A DNA stretch of 64,000 nucleotides from Mytilus trossulus (taxonomy: Eukaryota > Mollusca > Bivalvia > Mytilida > Mytilidae). The stretch is taken from assembly GCF_036588685.1 (NCBI RefSeq), contig NC_086380.1:32630474-32694473 (forward strand), given 5' to 3'. The notes under the pieces were generated by a model. The model did no database searches and was not told the origin of the DNA. It worked only from the letters and a program-made list of their open reading frames with translations. Made by a program: the position numbers and the translations under genes. This document shows, one piece after another, positions 47,040 through 59,100 of this stretch (its first letter is position 1; each line of letters opens with the position of its first letter).

Positions 47040-47209
47040 TACAATGTCTACTCTATCTAGCAAATGACAATCTGTGATATTTATAAATAAGTTGACTTTC
47101 GTTGGTTGCTTTTTAAAAATCCCTTACACAGAAGAACCCGAAAGCGCTTTCAGTATTCACTCGAAGGACTTTGTATTAGTTGTATAAACATACACATATA
47201 TATATATGA

Positions 47210-47345
47210 TTTTTAAGCCAGCTGACGCCTCCCCCAGGTGCGGGATTTTCTCGCTGTGGTGAAGACCCATTCGGGGCATTGGGCTGATTTCTAATCACTG
47301 ATCATGCTGTTGTCTCTTTGACATATTTTGAATTCTCTATTATAG
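47210..47345 (+). repeat. Dispersed mussel repeat
   Basis: CCAGCTGACGCCTCCCCCAG, then TTGTCTCTTTGACATATTTT, matching 53780-53925. Confidence 0.6.
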
Positions 47346-49087
47346 CACCAACTGCATGTACATTTGTTGATATGTACGCCCATTTTGATCAAATGCAATT
47401 GATCATTATTTTTTTTCGTAAGCTGAGGTTTTGCTGTTTATAACCATAACACGGCAAACCTATTGTGTATGTGTGTTGTGAGAAAGAATTAATTTCATAC
47501 ATACACGAAGACGGAAGTAACTTTTCGAATTTATTTGATTTTTTTGGTGCTTTCAAATTAATATTGACTATTGTGCCCTGGGTTTTATTCAACCATATTT
47601 TATATGACAGCAGCAAAATCTATTTTTGCACGTTGCCATGGGCTCTACTCGGACTGAAAAGGGAAAAATTAATTTGACAGAAAGCAATATTTTTATTTCG
47701 AATGTTTTCGTGAGACTTTAGAAGTCGAGACGCGCCTTTCTACATTTTCAATTTGTTTCATCGAGAATGTGTATCCGAATGATATTAATGAATAAAATTC
47801 AGATTGTTACTCCCTCACCAATGTCTAAATGAAATATGCTGTATTTATTTTGGATATACAAAATTGAGATCATAATAAAAAGATACAATGTGTTCACATT
47901 ATGTACGATATTCATGCAAATATAATTAAACATCATATTGTTTTATTTTTCTTATCAGCAATGGCTTTATGCCGCCAAATTACATGCATGCGCATTTCAC
48001 CGTCTCAAACTCCATACTACTGTTTGTTATATCATAATTCGTATTCAAAATAAAAAAATGATATCACGTCATTGGTTGAATTTTCAAAGTTTAGAATCCT
48101 TTTAACCAATTACAATTGTTTGGCGTAATAGTTTTTGAAGTATTTCCAATGCATTTAAATCCTCATGAATTGATGGGATTGAACTTTTATCGTTGCCATG
48201 GTCATAATTCAAATAAAACATGCATTAACAATAGATTGTGTCCACTGAAATTATTGATTAATGAACTTATCCGAATTCGGTGATTTGAAGTTTTAAGAGT
48301 TATACAAATTTTTTAGGCTTATTAGCTTTGAGAGATTATTATATGTCATTTAATATTGGAAAAAATCGTGCCCCAATTTTAGAAGAAAAAAAATATCGGC
48401 GTGTATGATTTTAAACAGTTTTTTTGGGTATGTAAGCCAAACGAACCAACAAAAATCTACGCAGAAATATATACAAATATTACGACCATAAACAACTTAA
48501 CACGATACGACACCAATTGGATAAGCAGTGTCGAATGAGACTTCGGTGGCAATAGTTGTCATCAGATATTCAAGTTTGATTTATCCAATAAAAAAGACGC
48601 ATAACATTTATCTTCAAAACAACTGTTTGTTAATCTTTAGTGACTATAGCTAGCGGATGGATAGTGTCTAAAACAATAAACTTAATAATTCTTCCAGTTT
48701 ACATTCAGTTTCTTTCTAGAAGATGCACTAACAGTGGTGGGACAGCAACTATCAAATAAAAAATTCAAAAAAAATGTCAGACTTTTCTTTTTTTTCTATA
48801 TAATATATTATATCGAGGTTTCAGTTTTCAAGCAGCTTAACGACTTGAATTGGTATGATGAAATTGAATTGAACTTTTAAGCGAAAACAATTTGAACTTG
48901 ATTTACCGTATTCTGTCTTACATAGGTTGATTTTCTCCTTTAAATTTATATTGCAAAGCAGCTGTGCGGGTTACAGATTAAAACATAAATTCGAGCATCT
49001 TAATAATATATCAGCTCTAATGAACAAAACACAAATGTCCTGACAATAGAAATTCAACCAATGACTTAGGGATACTATTTTTGTTTA
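47346..49087. other. Intergenic between the two convergent Pif-like genes, no gene seen
   Basis: AT-rich, without recognisable exons. May include the end of the Pif-like gene 1 transcript (AATAAA at 47791). Confidence 0.45.
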
Positions 49088-49175
49088 CCTCAAATTGGTA
49101 ATTAAAGATACCAGGCTTATAATGTTATACGTCAGACGCGCGTTTCGTCTACATAAAACTCATCATTGACGCTCA
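49088..49175 (+). repeat. Fragment of the 355-bp repeat family
   Basis: ATACCAGGCTTATAATGTTA, CGCGCGTTTCGTCTACATAA and CATCATTGACGCTCAGA match the start of the array unit at 37693. Confidence 0.7.
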
Positions 49176-50780
49176 GATATTATACCTGATGAGTTGATTT
49201 CGTATATTCATTGTGTGATTGTGAACACTCTCATCGTGTAAATTACTGGTAATATCTAAACATGAATGTTTGTAAACTTCCTCTGTTGTTGTCTCAATAA
49301 AATGATTGCCACTTTTGTTTTTCTTGCTCAGCTTTTACAGGTGGGATGATATTAGTCGAAATAAAGATTAAGAAAAGACCTGTTATAAAATCATGTAGGC
49401 ACTACTTTACTTCGACTAATGTTCTAAATCAATTTTCAACGATTTTATTTTGTATCCATTTGTTGTCTATTGGTCTTTTTCACTTTTTTTGTCGTTGCGT
49501 TATCAAATCATTTTAAGTTTGAATGTTCCTTTGGTATCATTTCTCTCTCTTTGAAGAAGGAATAAAATGACACAGCATTCATTGGACAAATACCAATTAA
49601 AAGTTATTTGGAAGTCAATTACATGATATATTTTGGACCTATAGCGATTTGATTTTAACATATTGTGAATGAAATGGAGATTCGTCCCATTGGCACTCTT
49701 ACCACATCATCATATTTCATTTGATCAATATCAGTATTGTAAATAAACGAAAGTTAGGCTAGAGATAAACATTGCAGAATGGAAGGTCGGTATCAAGATA
49801 TCAATATTTTGATGACATTTTAATGAATATGAAAGTAAGAGCGTATATAGACATCATAAAAGGATTGTTATCTGATACTTTCCCAAACATATATGAATTG
49901 TGCCGTGACAAAAATAGAATAAAAAAAGCAAAAATACGCGACCAAAAGAAAAACCACAGTCCAAAACAATAACCTTAAAAAATCTGAAATGGGCAATGTA
50001 AACAATAACAAAAGAGTAGGGGGATATCATGTCATCTGGAAGGGTACGAAGGGCCTACCCAACATGCAAGACCTGTCATGTTGCTAAAGCAAAAACAAAA
50101 TAACTTTAAACTTCGTTTAGGAAGGCCACAATCGAGGAAAAACAGGTCCCAGTTCTTTTACTTTATTACCGTAAGCAAATACAGCTCTTTCAAATTACAC
50201 AATATAAAAATCAAATAGACAATGTACAGCATAATATAACATTTATACATTAGTTATACAAACCAAAGGAAGAATAAAGGAGAGTATCATATAGAGACAT
50301 ATTTAACTACCAAAACATTTGGATAAATAACTATACGTGCGCTTTCAGATTTTTTATATATCTACATCTTATCTCGTTATTTTCAATTATAATCATATAA
50401 TTATGTGGATTGCTTATCGACAAATGTGTTTTGATTGTTTTTCTGGTGACATCTGCTTTCATTTGTAAGCGATTTACAAGGAGATGAAATAAGACTAGAC
50501 ATATCAGTGTACTTGTTATTTTTATACATATCTATTTATATATTATACGAACAAATTGTATTCCGTGATGGCATGAATTATTACTGATGAGGTAATTACG
50601 TGGTTGTTAAATTTGATATATGTTTTTTGTGCTTCTTTGTTAAATATTTGTTTGTTTTTGTTCTGATTGAGATTGTGACATAATGGTGACTGTTGTACCC
50701 CTATTTTGACAATGTTACCTATACTGGCTGTGTTTTGTTCATGCATCGTTGTAAATATAATGGAATTTGATTTACGACTA
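49176..50780. other. Intergenic, no gene seen
   Basis: AT-rich DNA with a short dispersed-repeat trace at 49675-49720 (CCATTGGCACTCTTACCACA). No coding evidence. Confidence 0.45.
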
Positions 50781-50784
50781 GTGC

Positions 50785-50975
50785 TTTAAAACCAGATTCA
50801 TTCAACCACATTCTACGAGAAATATGACAGTTGTTGTCCATTCGTGAGATGTGTTGTATCATTTGATTTCGCTATTTGATTAGGGACATTCCATTTTGAA
50901 TATTCCTGATCATTCCTTGAAGATCAGTAATTTTGTGATTTTTATTTTTTCATTAATTTTCTGCTCAGTACATAT
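50785..50975 (+). repeat. Dispersed mussel repeat (GGGACATTCCATTTTGAAT family)
   Basis: CAGTTGTTGTCCATTCGTGA, then GATTAGGGACATTCCATTT, the same order as 30960-31090. Confidence 0.6.
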
Positions 50976-51039
50976 GCAAATCATGACATAAAAGACGACT
51001 TTCGTTTTTCTTTTGTTGACGAAACACGAGTCTGATAGT

Positions 51040-51474
51040 TGAAAGTTTGATAGTTTATTAGAGAAAACTCAGCCGCAGAAGACTGCGGAACAGGATCATA
51101 TTTATATACACAATATTAATTACAACATAGTTCATAATACAAACAGAAGACATTTTTAAATTACACATCTTCAGAAATAAGTTTGTGTTTATTACAGTTT
51201 TAAATTAGACAAGCAGCTTTTTTACCTTTTGAATAAAAATTGACAGCTTAGACAGCACATTACTATTACTATATTTAAGCATGCCAAGTATTTTTTTTCA
51301 TTTGGATATTTTAGACAATATGGAGGTATGAACTTCCTTCTTAAATACTTAACTTCACAGTTGGTACATTTACATGTATAGTGGTATACATCTCCAAGAC
51401 CAGCTTTACAGAGTGGACAAATCCTCTCATTTCGTGGTACATTTCTCCATCGGATATGTATTTCACATTAGTGA
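51040..51474 (-). mobile_element. LINE 3'-end fragment
   Basis: The minus-strand frame 51474-51222 gives RWRNVPRNERICPLCKAGLG and VYHYTCKCTNC, homologous to the LINE tail at 7975-8376, and ends at a stop. An AATAAA lies further on, near 51058, before a short repetitive tail. The catalytic part is missing, so it is an inactive, 5'-truncated copy of a related but different LINE. Confidence 0.65.
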
Positions 51475-52380
51475 TACAAATTTATAAATTGATAAAACAA
51501 CTGAAAAAATATAAATAAACTAACCCTCTCTATCTCTCTCTCCACAAATCAATACCACCATTTATTATCAATGATCCATCCCTGGATCCTACTATCCTCC
51601 GTCCACGTCTTTTTAGTTCAAAATAGTACCATACCCAAGTCAATAACAAACATTTGATTAAAAGGTGATGAAAAATACTAACTACAACAATTAAGGGTCA
51701 GGAAAGTTAAGTGTACAAGTCATAATTCTTTATACAGTTATACCGTTTTGTTAGAACACTAATACAGATAGATTAATCATGTATTGTACGACCAACTTGA
51801 TTTTCCTTATATTAATTTCGAATTTCAAAATGTTGATAGATAATATAACAAAAATATCGAACTCTGAGGAAAATTCAAAACGGAAATCACTTATCAAATG
51901 ACAAATATCCAAACTCTAACACATCAAACGAATGAAAACGAACAGCAAGTGGATTTAAGTATTGTAGCAGATTTAGAAGTTAACCGATGTTTATGTCTAT
52001 ATAAAAACTGAGGGAATTGTACGAACGTCAAATAGAGACACACCTGGTACATAGATGTGACATGCCAAGTCGAAAAAAATAAAACATTTCCACAGAATCA
52101 CTGCGTTATAAACTTTTGTATGTTTGCGTGTCCCATTGTATCAATATTAGAGCTATTGTTCTCTGTGGATTTTTTTCAATGGGAGTTTTATTTTTCCCAA
52201 TGAAAAAACTATCATTCATCCATTTATTTATCTGAAAACGATGATTAACTTCCAGTTAGGAAAATGCACGTACCAATACTAGATAGGGACACACTACTGC
52301 GTTTGATAATGTCTATGCTTCAACGTCAAACTTATTTCTACTTTAATTGTTGTAATTTGTTGTTTAGTGTTTAACTATGT

Positions 52381-52990
52381 AGCAACATTTAAGTAGCGTC
52401 CGCATACGGAGTACTGTGGATTCATTATTATTCGTTGGATACCAATGTTCGTGGATTTCGTGGGAACAGTTGAACCACGAAATAAAATGTTCAACAAATG
52501 ATAAATTTTCTCATGGCTTGTATGCAGACTTTGGCAAAACCACGAAATCAAATATCCACGAAAATAAATGAATCCACAGTATATATCTTTCAATTGATGC
52601 GATATTCTCGGGCTTGTATTTTCTTTCATGATTTCCTTGAAAGAGGTTTACTGCTCACACGATGCTATTAAACCCAGATGATTTAGGATATGTTCCATAC
52701 GTCCTTAACTACAAATCCCTTTCCTTTTCACAAATGTGACCTACCGAATTGGATTTGTATAGTATGAGCAACACGACAGGTGCCACATGTGGAACAGGAT
52801 TTGCTAACCCTTCCTCAGCACCTGCGATCACCCCCATTTTGATTGAGTTTCTATTGCTTAGTATTTAGTTTTCTATGTTGCTTCTTGTGTACTATTATTC
52901 GTTTGTATGTCTTTTTCTTTTTTAGACGTGGGGTTATCAGTCTTTTTTCAACTTATGAGTTTGACTGTTCCTCTTGTATCTTTAGCCCCT
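52381..52990 (+). pseudogene. Reverse-transcriptase-type retroelement C-terminal fragment, split by a MITE
   Basis: 52381-52413 matches the NIPAAPAYGV block. The match resumes after the MITE at 52582 with YIFQLMRYSRACIFFHDFLE, then RGLLLTR. The 3' UTR follows, with landmarks TTGGATTTGTATAGTATGAG and GGTGCCACATGTGGAACAGG that match 22060-22110. Degenerate and inactive. Confidence 0.7.
52412..52581. mobile_element. MITE with CTGTGGATTCATT terminal inverted repeats and TA target duplication
   Basis: The ends are inverted copies (13 perfect bases, then ~30 more imperfect, including TCGTGGAT and ATTTCGTGG blocks). The element is flanked by TA at 52412-52413 and 52580-52581. It has no coding capacity. 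A TA duplication points to mobilisation by a Tc1/mariner-type transposase. It sits inside a reverse-transcriptase fragment. Confidence 0.8.
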
Positions 52991-53684
52991 ATATAATACT
53001 TTTTTAAATTTAATTTTAAAATTGAAGACTTTTTAACGTCACAAAAGGGTACTCCATGTGCCGCTATATAGATAATGTTCTTTTACAAAAAAAATATTTA
53101 ACGTTAGAAAACTTGGTTGGTAGTTTCGATCTCGTTTAATTGTAATAAACAATACCGCTGATGCATATATTACTACTTCAGATTCTGACTTAGGTTAAGT
53201 TATTAGCAATTGTAGAACATTATGAAAGTTCATAATTTAAAAATTGATATATAATCTGTAAGCGAGAAGATTAATTCCCAAACGACCCTCATCATGTTCA
53301 TTGTCAATATGAAGATGTAATAAATACATTCGCGGCACGGGCGGCATGATGTCGTACCAGCAGTTTTGTAGGTAATTACCATTATTTTTCTTATATTTAA
53401 TAATTTGTTATTTTTTGTGTACTTTGTTATATATTACATCATTTATCGCATGCCTGTACTTGTTATATATCATATGTTCCTTTGTTTATCTACGGATCTT
53501 AAATAACTGAACTAAATTCTCGCAAAAAATTGCATCAAAAGTTACACTGAAAACGTTGTCATTATCTAAAGTAGTTGTTGCTTGACGTCAGACGATTAGT
53601 TATAACCGGAGACACAATTTAGCTGAATACACGTTGTTTTTACATACGTTTCATAACGGTTTAGAGGTTCATACATGTTTTTGT

Positions 53685-53925
53685 TAGTCTTGTATTTTTT
53701 GTTGTTTAAGTTTCTTGTGTACAACTTGGAGTTTATTATGGCGTTCATTATCCCTGAACTAGTATATATATTTGTTTAGGGGCCAGCTGAAGGACACTTC
53801 CGTTTCGGGAATTGTTGCTGCATTAAGACCTGTTGGTGACTTTCTGCTGTTGTCTGCTCTATGGTCGAGTTGTTGTCTCTTTGACATATTCCCAATTTCA
53901 ATTCTTAATTTTATTCTATAGACAC
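53685..53925 (+). repeat. Dispersed mussel repeat, well preserved
   Basis: Includes TTTCTTGTGTACAACTTGGA, GGGGCCAGCTGAAGGACAC, GACCTGTTGGTGACTTTCTG and GTTGTTGTCTCTTTGACATA, the best-preserved copy of this family in the window. Confidence 0.65.
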
Positions 53926-54119
53926 ATGTCTAATTTTGAAGACAGGGTGTTTCTGTCTGGTTGTATATTGAATATTATGTCGTTGGGTCGTGATTACATC
54001 ACATCTCCCTTCATTAATTAATAAATTGAAAAGGAACCTTGAAAAACGTCAATTATTATAACTTTGGGTAAAAATATTAAAACAGAGGCGGAAGGTACCA
54101 ACAGCAAAGTCAAACTCAA

Positions 54120-54337
54120 ACCGTATAGCGGGTTATTTTCGCGGGTGTACAATTTCGCGATTTTCATTAAACAAGGTATACGAAATATTTTAGCGGTTAT
54201 TATTTTGGCGTATGAAAACTTTTATTAATACCTTTACATGTACACCTTAAATTTGGCGGAATTTATTTTGGCGATTTTCTTCTATCCGCGAAAATAAGCG
54301 AAAATTTACACCCCGCGAAAATAACCCGCTATACGGT
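54120..54337. mobile_element. Palindromic MITE with 26-bp perfect terminal inverted repeats
   Basis: It starts ACCGTATAGCGGGTTATTTT and ends with its exact inverted copy (26 identical bases), the match then continuing with small indels through GTGTA and TTTCGC. The interior repeats TTTTGGCG and TTTCGCG motifs. It has no ORF. I cannot identify the target duplication with certainty. Confidence 0.8.
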
Positions 54338-54839
54338 ATGTCAAAACAAACTGAGAATGCCACGAACAACTACCAACAGACAAATAACTGTCAACAAAAC
54401 AAAGCATAGAAAATTAAAGACTGAGCAATACAAATCCCACCAATTCCTGGGAAAAATATCGATCACATGTGTCAACCGTCGTGTTGCGCATGAAAGTACA
54501 TATCCGGAGATTAACGTAATTCGATGATTACCTTTTATCAAAAGAGGAAGGGATGGCGGTTACGATAATTGGAACATCCGTCGTCATCGGTGAAACAGAT
54601 ATTTGATTCGTGTTGGCGTTCGTAGAATAAGTCGAAGGTAGGACTTTAAATGGCACTTGTAACTCTGGGTTCAATAGCTTCTTTGTTAGAAGCAACCATC
54701 TATCAAGGAAATCTTAAGAAATTTAAGAAATGCTCAGGCCTTGAAGGCATAAAACTTTGCTCAGTGCTCGGAGCACAAAAATCATGCTTGAAACATGAAA
54801 TCCAGCAATTTGATTGGTTGATTTTCGAGTCTGAGTACA

Positions 54840-54975
54840 AAAATCATGCTCGAAAGTTTTATGACCGTGAGGCCAGGATATCAACTGAAAGATAAATATT
54901 TCATATGCTGGCGCTGCTGGAATATTGCTACATATACATAGAAATGGAAAATCACAATTGGGAAGCCAAAATGTC
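54840..54975 (-). pseudogene. Reverse-transcriptase-type retroelement fragment (antisense to the other two)
   Basis: The minus-strand translation gives FPFLCICSNIPAAPAYEIFI, then FQLISWP, matching the NIPAAPAYG block at 21769 and 52381. Only the block itself survives. Confidence 0.6.
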
Positions 54976-55031
54976 ACTTTTTTGTAAAAGTTTTGAAGGA
55001 AGTATGTAATGTTATTATCACGTGATGACAA

Positions 55032-56128
55032 ATGGAGAACTTTTATGAATTATCTATATGAAAATTGTCATAGGTAAAGTCTATGTAATAATTCCTCCAA
55101 TTTTTTACACGAATTACAAAGCTCATATAGCACAATACAGTGTCAATTAATAAGCATTTATTCAATAAAGGCAACAGCAGTATACCGCTGTTCGAAAATA
55201 ATAAATCGAGTGGAGGAAAGATATCCAGGTTACAAACTAATACCGAGGGAAACACTTCAACGATTAGAGGAAAACAACGAAACTTCACAAACACTAAAGT
55301 GCAACAAATAAAATCCCTACTTAATATTTCATTTTCACCATATCATTCTGTGACTGATATATTCATACAGTTAAAAAAAAGTGACATGTATATAAGGAAA
55401 ACATAAAATGACAATTTCTATAAATAAGATTCATCAGACGGAATGTTCTGACCGTGCTATTTGTGTGACAGCTAGGTAAGATGGGCCAGTAAATTAAGTT
55501 ATTTTGTAGACTTTTCAACACTGATTAACATTATATCGTGAGTTTTTAACGTATACAAGTGGAATTTTAATTCAAAAACCACAAGTCTACATTAATTAAA
55601 CAATAAAAAACATGTAAAATTCAAAATAGGCATGTAATACTGTTTTATTTGCATAAAAATGATAAAAAATGAGAAATGAAGTAACAACAATATATTATAA
55701 AATAACAATATAAAAAAAATTGCTTGTTCACGATATAATGTGCGGTCTTTCGGATATATGTAGTATACCGGGTAAAATGTTTGATGGGCATACACCAAAC
55801 AGAGTTTCCGTGGACATATATAGTGATGTGATTAATATAAAATATCGAAAGGTGCATATATGATAATACGATAATCTACCTGCAGACTATTACTACTCGC
55901 GAAAATGCAAAACTTAATTCTGAATGGGACATTTTTTTCTCAGAAATAAGTGGTTGTTAAAATCTCTTAAATTCAGAAAACAAGAAAATCCAAATTCACT
56001 CGTTCTTGTCATATGAAATTCAATCAAATGTCATTCTACGTAAAACTGCTCAACTGTTGGTCCTAAGACTGTTATTCTATCACATAAATTAACAAAGAAC
56101 CAGCTCCGTTAAAAATGTTTTAAGGATT
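55032..56128. other. Intergenic downstream of Pif-like gene 2, no gene seen
   Basis: Would contain the 3' UTR of the minus-strand Pif-like gene. I see no AATAAA (minus) close to the stop; one lies near 55643. No other coding evidence. Confidence 0.4.
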
Positions 56129-56188
56129 TCACCGTTGTTTACGAGGTTTGTAAATATGTCTTGGAATACAACCACTAAATACTTCAAT
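56129..56188 (-). CDS. PIF: Pif-like gene 2: last exon and stop
   Basis: After acceptor TCTATTTTCCAG the exon encodes IEVFSGCIPRHIYKPRKQR and TGA. It was chosen because its first residues align with VKLYLCVPH of gene 1 and the phase is correct. The basic C-terminal extension is absent from gene 1. Confidence 0.75.
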   Translation of the reverse strand: MEVFSGCIPRHIYKPRKQR

Positions 56189-59100
56189 CTGGAAAATAGA
56201 ATTAATACAAATGTCATTCAATATGTTTATTGCAAACATATGTAAAATTGTGTGAAACAAGGTTATTAATTTACATAAAAACAAATGCATCTCATCAACA
56301 TAGGTATAAAATCATTCTGTCACGCAAATTGTACATGTATATCAGTACAAAAACATGCTTATGGAGATATGTCTCGTTGGCAATCATACCAAATTTTCTT
56401 TTTTATATTATTTAATATGACCGACAAGTCAATGTCTGTTTATAGCGTGCTAGTTCATACGACGATTTTATTCTGACTTCGAGCAGTCTAGTTTTTTTTC
56501 TCACTCCATATTGTCACGTGCTTAGTGGCCAATTGAGTAAGCTAGGAAAGCCTGATTCTTAACAGATGCTCACAAAATTTATAAGCACTTGTCCTCCCAA
56601 ATGTCTCCCCTAAATAAAACCTTCATCATGACGATCATTTAAATTGCTTGCGTTTAAAATAATCGCAGACATAATAAAGGTCTCAAATGAAAATATGTAC
56701 TGGAATATGAATTTAATATCTATTCTTATAACGCATTTAATTCAACTGGAACTTTACCAGGATTCTTCGAATCAAAGATATTTTATCGTGGAGAATAGAT
56801 TAAGTACGTTTTAGAGAACTTGGCCTTAAACAATTCGTTCAAAACTTGTAAAATCAACAACACAATGTCTCTTTGATTGTGATTCTGTAAATTCAATCAA
56901 CACACAGCTCCAGTCAAATCATATGTGTTTTCAAGTAAAGTAAGAACAGATTCTGCTGGTATAGAGATAAAATTGAAAATAACATTTAACTTACACTATC
57001 TATTAAACCTGTGTATCCTGAACCAGGTTTAGGACAACCACCTATTACAATAGCATTTGATCTTGTTTCTAGCATACCTGAAAATTAAGAATGATATCTA
57101 AAAACGTCTTGTTCCTTACACAAATAAACAATTTCATAAGTCATGTTTATTAAATTAATTTGAAACTATTTATAAACCGAGGACACAACACCCAGTTAGT
57201 CATTAATAGAAACCATTTACAGTTCCATCTGTGATATGATCAGGTGCATATTACATTCCGAAGTCGTCAATATATCAATGATTGATCCTGTAATGTTTTG
57301 TTACCCTTTCTCCAAGTTGCACATTTTCAAATGACTCTTTTCTATGTATATCACAAAAAGTTATGTCATTTTCATTTTGGCTTTCAGATATTCTTAGCTA
57401 AAATTTCATAACAATAAGAGTTATACCCATTCACAATTGGATTGTCATTTGAAGACATCTCAACACTCAGACGAATTAAAACTGAATCAACTTACCTCCC
57501 AACGGCTTTCTAGATCTATAACCATCTATTGACGCAACGAAACTGTTACCATCATACACATATGTTAAGTCATTCCAAGAGTATGGCTATAAAAATAAAT
57601 AATTATTGCATTACAACTGTTACCATCATACACATAATTATGTTATGTCATTCAAAGAGTATGGCTTTAAAATAAATACATATAAGTGTTTTAGCTTTAA
57701 ACTGAAGACAGAAGGACACAGTCCCAAAAAAAAGGGCATCAATATATAAAATGTGATAAAAAATTGATGTTAACAGATTTAAACGTTTATATTAAACAAA
57801 TGTACAAATGTAATTGATTAAATGTGTTCAAGATATGACCGTTTATGCAATTGGAATAATAACATAAAAGTGATTAAACTAGAAACATATAAACAAAGCT
57901 ATTGGCCTTTTCATCTAAGTACATAATGTCCTAAATATTCGTCTAGCAAAGTATAGCAATGCTCTTTTCTAATATAAATTGCAAAAAATTCAACCGATTT
58001 CATGCACACAAAAAAGGAAAAAAAAAGGTAAAAAAAATATCCCCAAAAACCAGATATTGGTATGGTAACGATTAGTTGCACACAACACGGGTACGTCATT
58101 ATACATTTAAGTGTTACTTACATCGAAATGACTTGTGATAAATGTTCTTCTACTAAAACTGTTACTTTTGGCTACTAATTTCACTTTATGATTTTCTAAT
58201 CCTATTGCAACTGTTGCAGTTCCCGTCATGCCACAGTTCGAAATCAAATTTCCCTTTTCTGTTGCTTTTGGATCCGGTTTGAATCGTAATCGAATGGCCA
58301 ATTTCGTTCCAAGTTCTTTATTCATAAATCCCCACAGAGTTATGCGCCCATTTCCATTGAATTGTGCAGCTCCATCATTGATAACAACATTGTGTACATC
58401 GAACGCCATATTGGAACCTGACAACTCCTTGAATCCGTAGTTGAAATTCATATAGAAATCTGGCTGACATTCTGAATAAGAAACTAAAGTTTGAAAATCA
58501 CTGACGTTTTTTGTTACCAATATTTTCCGGTTTGAAACGAAAACATCGAGCATAGAAATCGTGCACAACTGATTACGTCACAATATATTGATAAATAATT
58601 TCTAAAATCAAGGTCAACAGGAATTGAGGTATTATAAATGAATCCAATATTTCCCCGTTTTCAATTGCATAAATTGATACATGCTTCCCAACATCGAGTT
58701 AAGTCGAGCATTACATTGTCATGAATACCACGTGCAGTCATAGTTTTTGTATTCTAAACGGAAATAAAATATTGAATAGTAGTGCCAAACTTTGATATCA
58801 GCCAATCAAAACTAAGGTTTACAATGAAATATATATCTAATATAATTATACACGTATGGAAGAGGGACGAAAGATACCGAAAGAGACAGTCAAACTCATA
58901 GATTTTTTCCTCCATAATAAAAATTCTCAAAAATACAATGTTACTGATAGATTAGTCTTATTACTTTGCACGCATATTTTACTCCATACTGACTCTACAC
59001 TTGAAATTAGCATTCCCTATGTTGATTCAATTTTTGTATTTAGAAAGCAGAACAACCATTTTTAAATTATCATCAAATTGTAGATGGGAAACGATGTGCT

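Noticed and set aside
55840-55882. Alternative last exon for Pif-like gene 2 (minus, starting VDYRIIIYAP)
   Set aside because: Weak pyrimidine tract and no conserved Cys-Pro; the exon at 56188-56129 fits gene 1 better and is closer.
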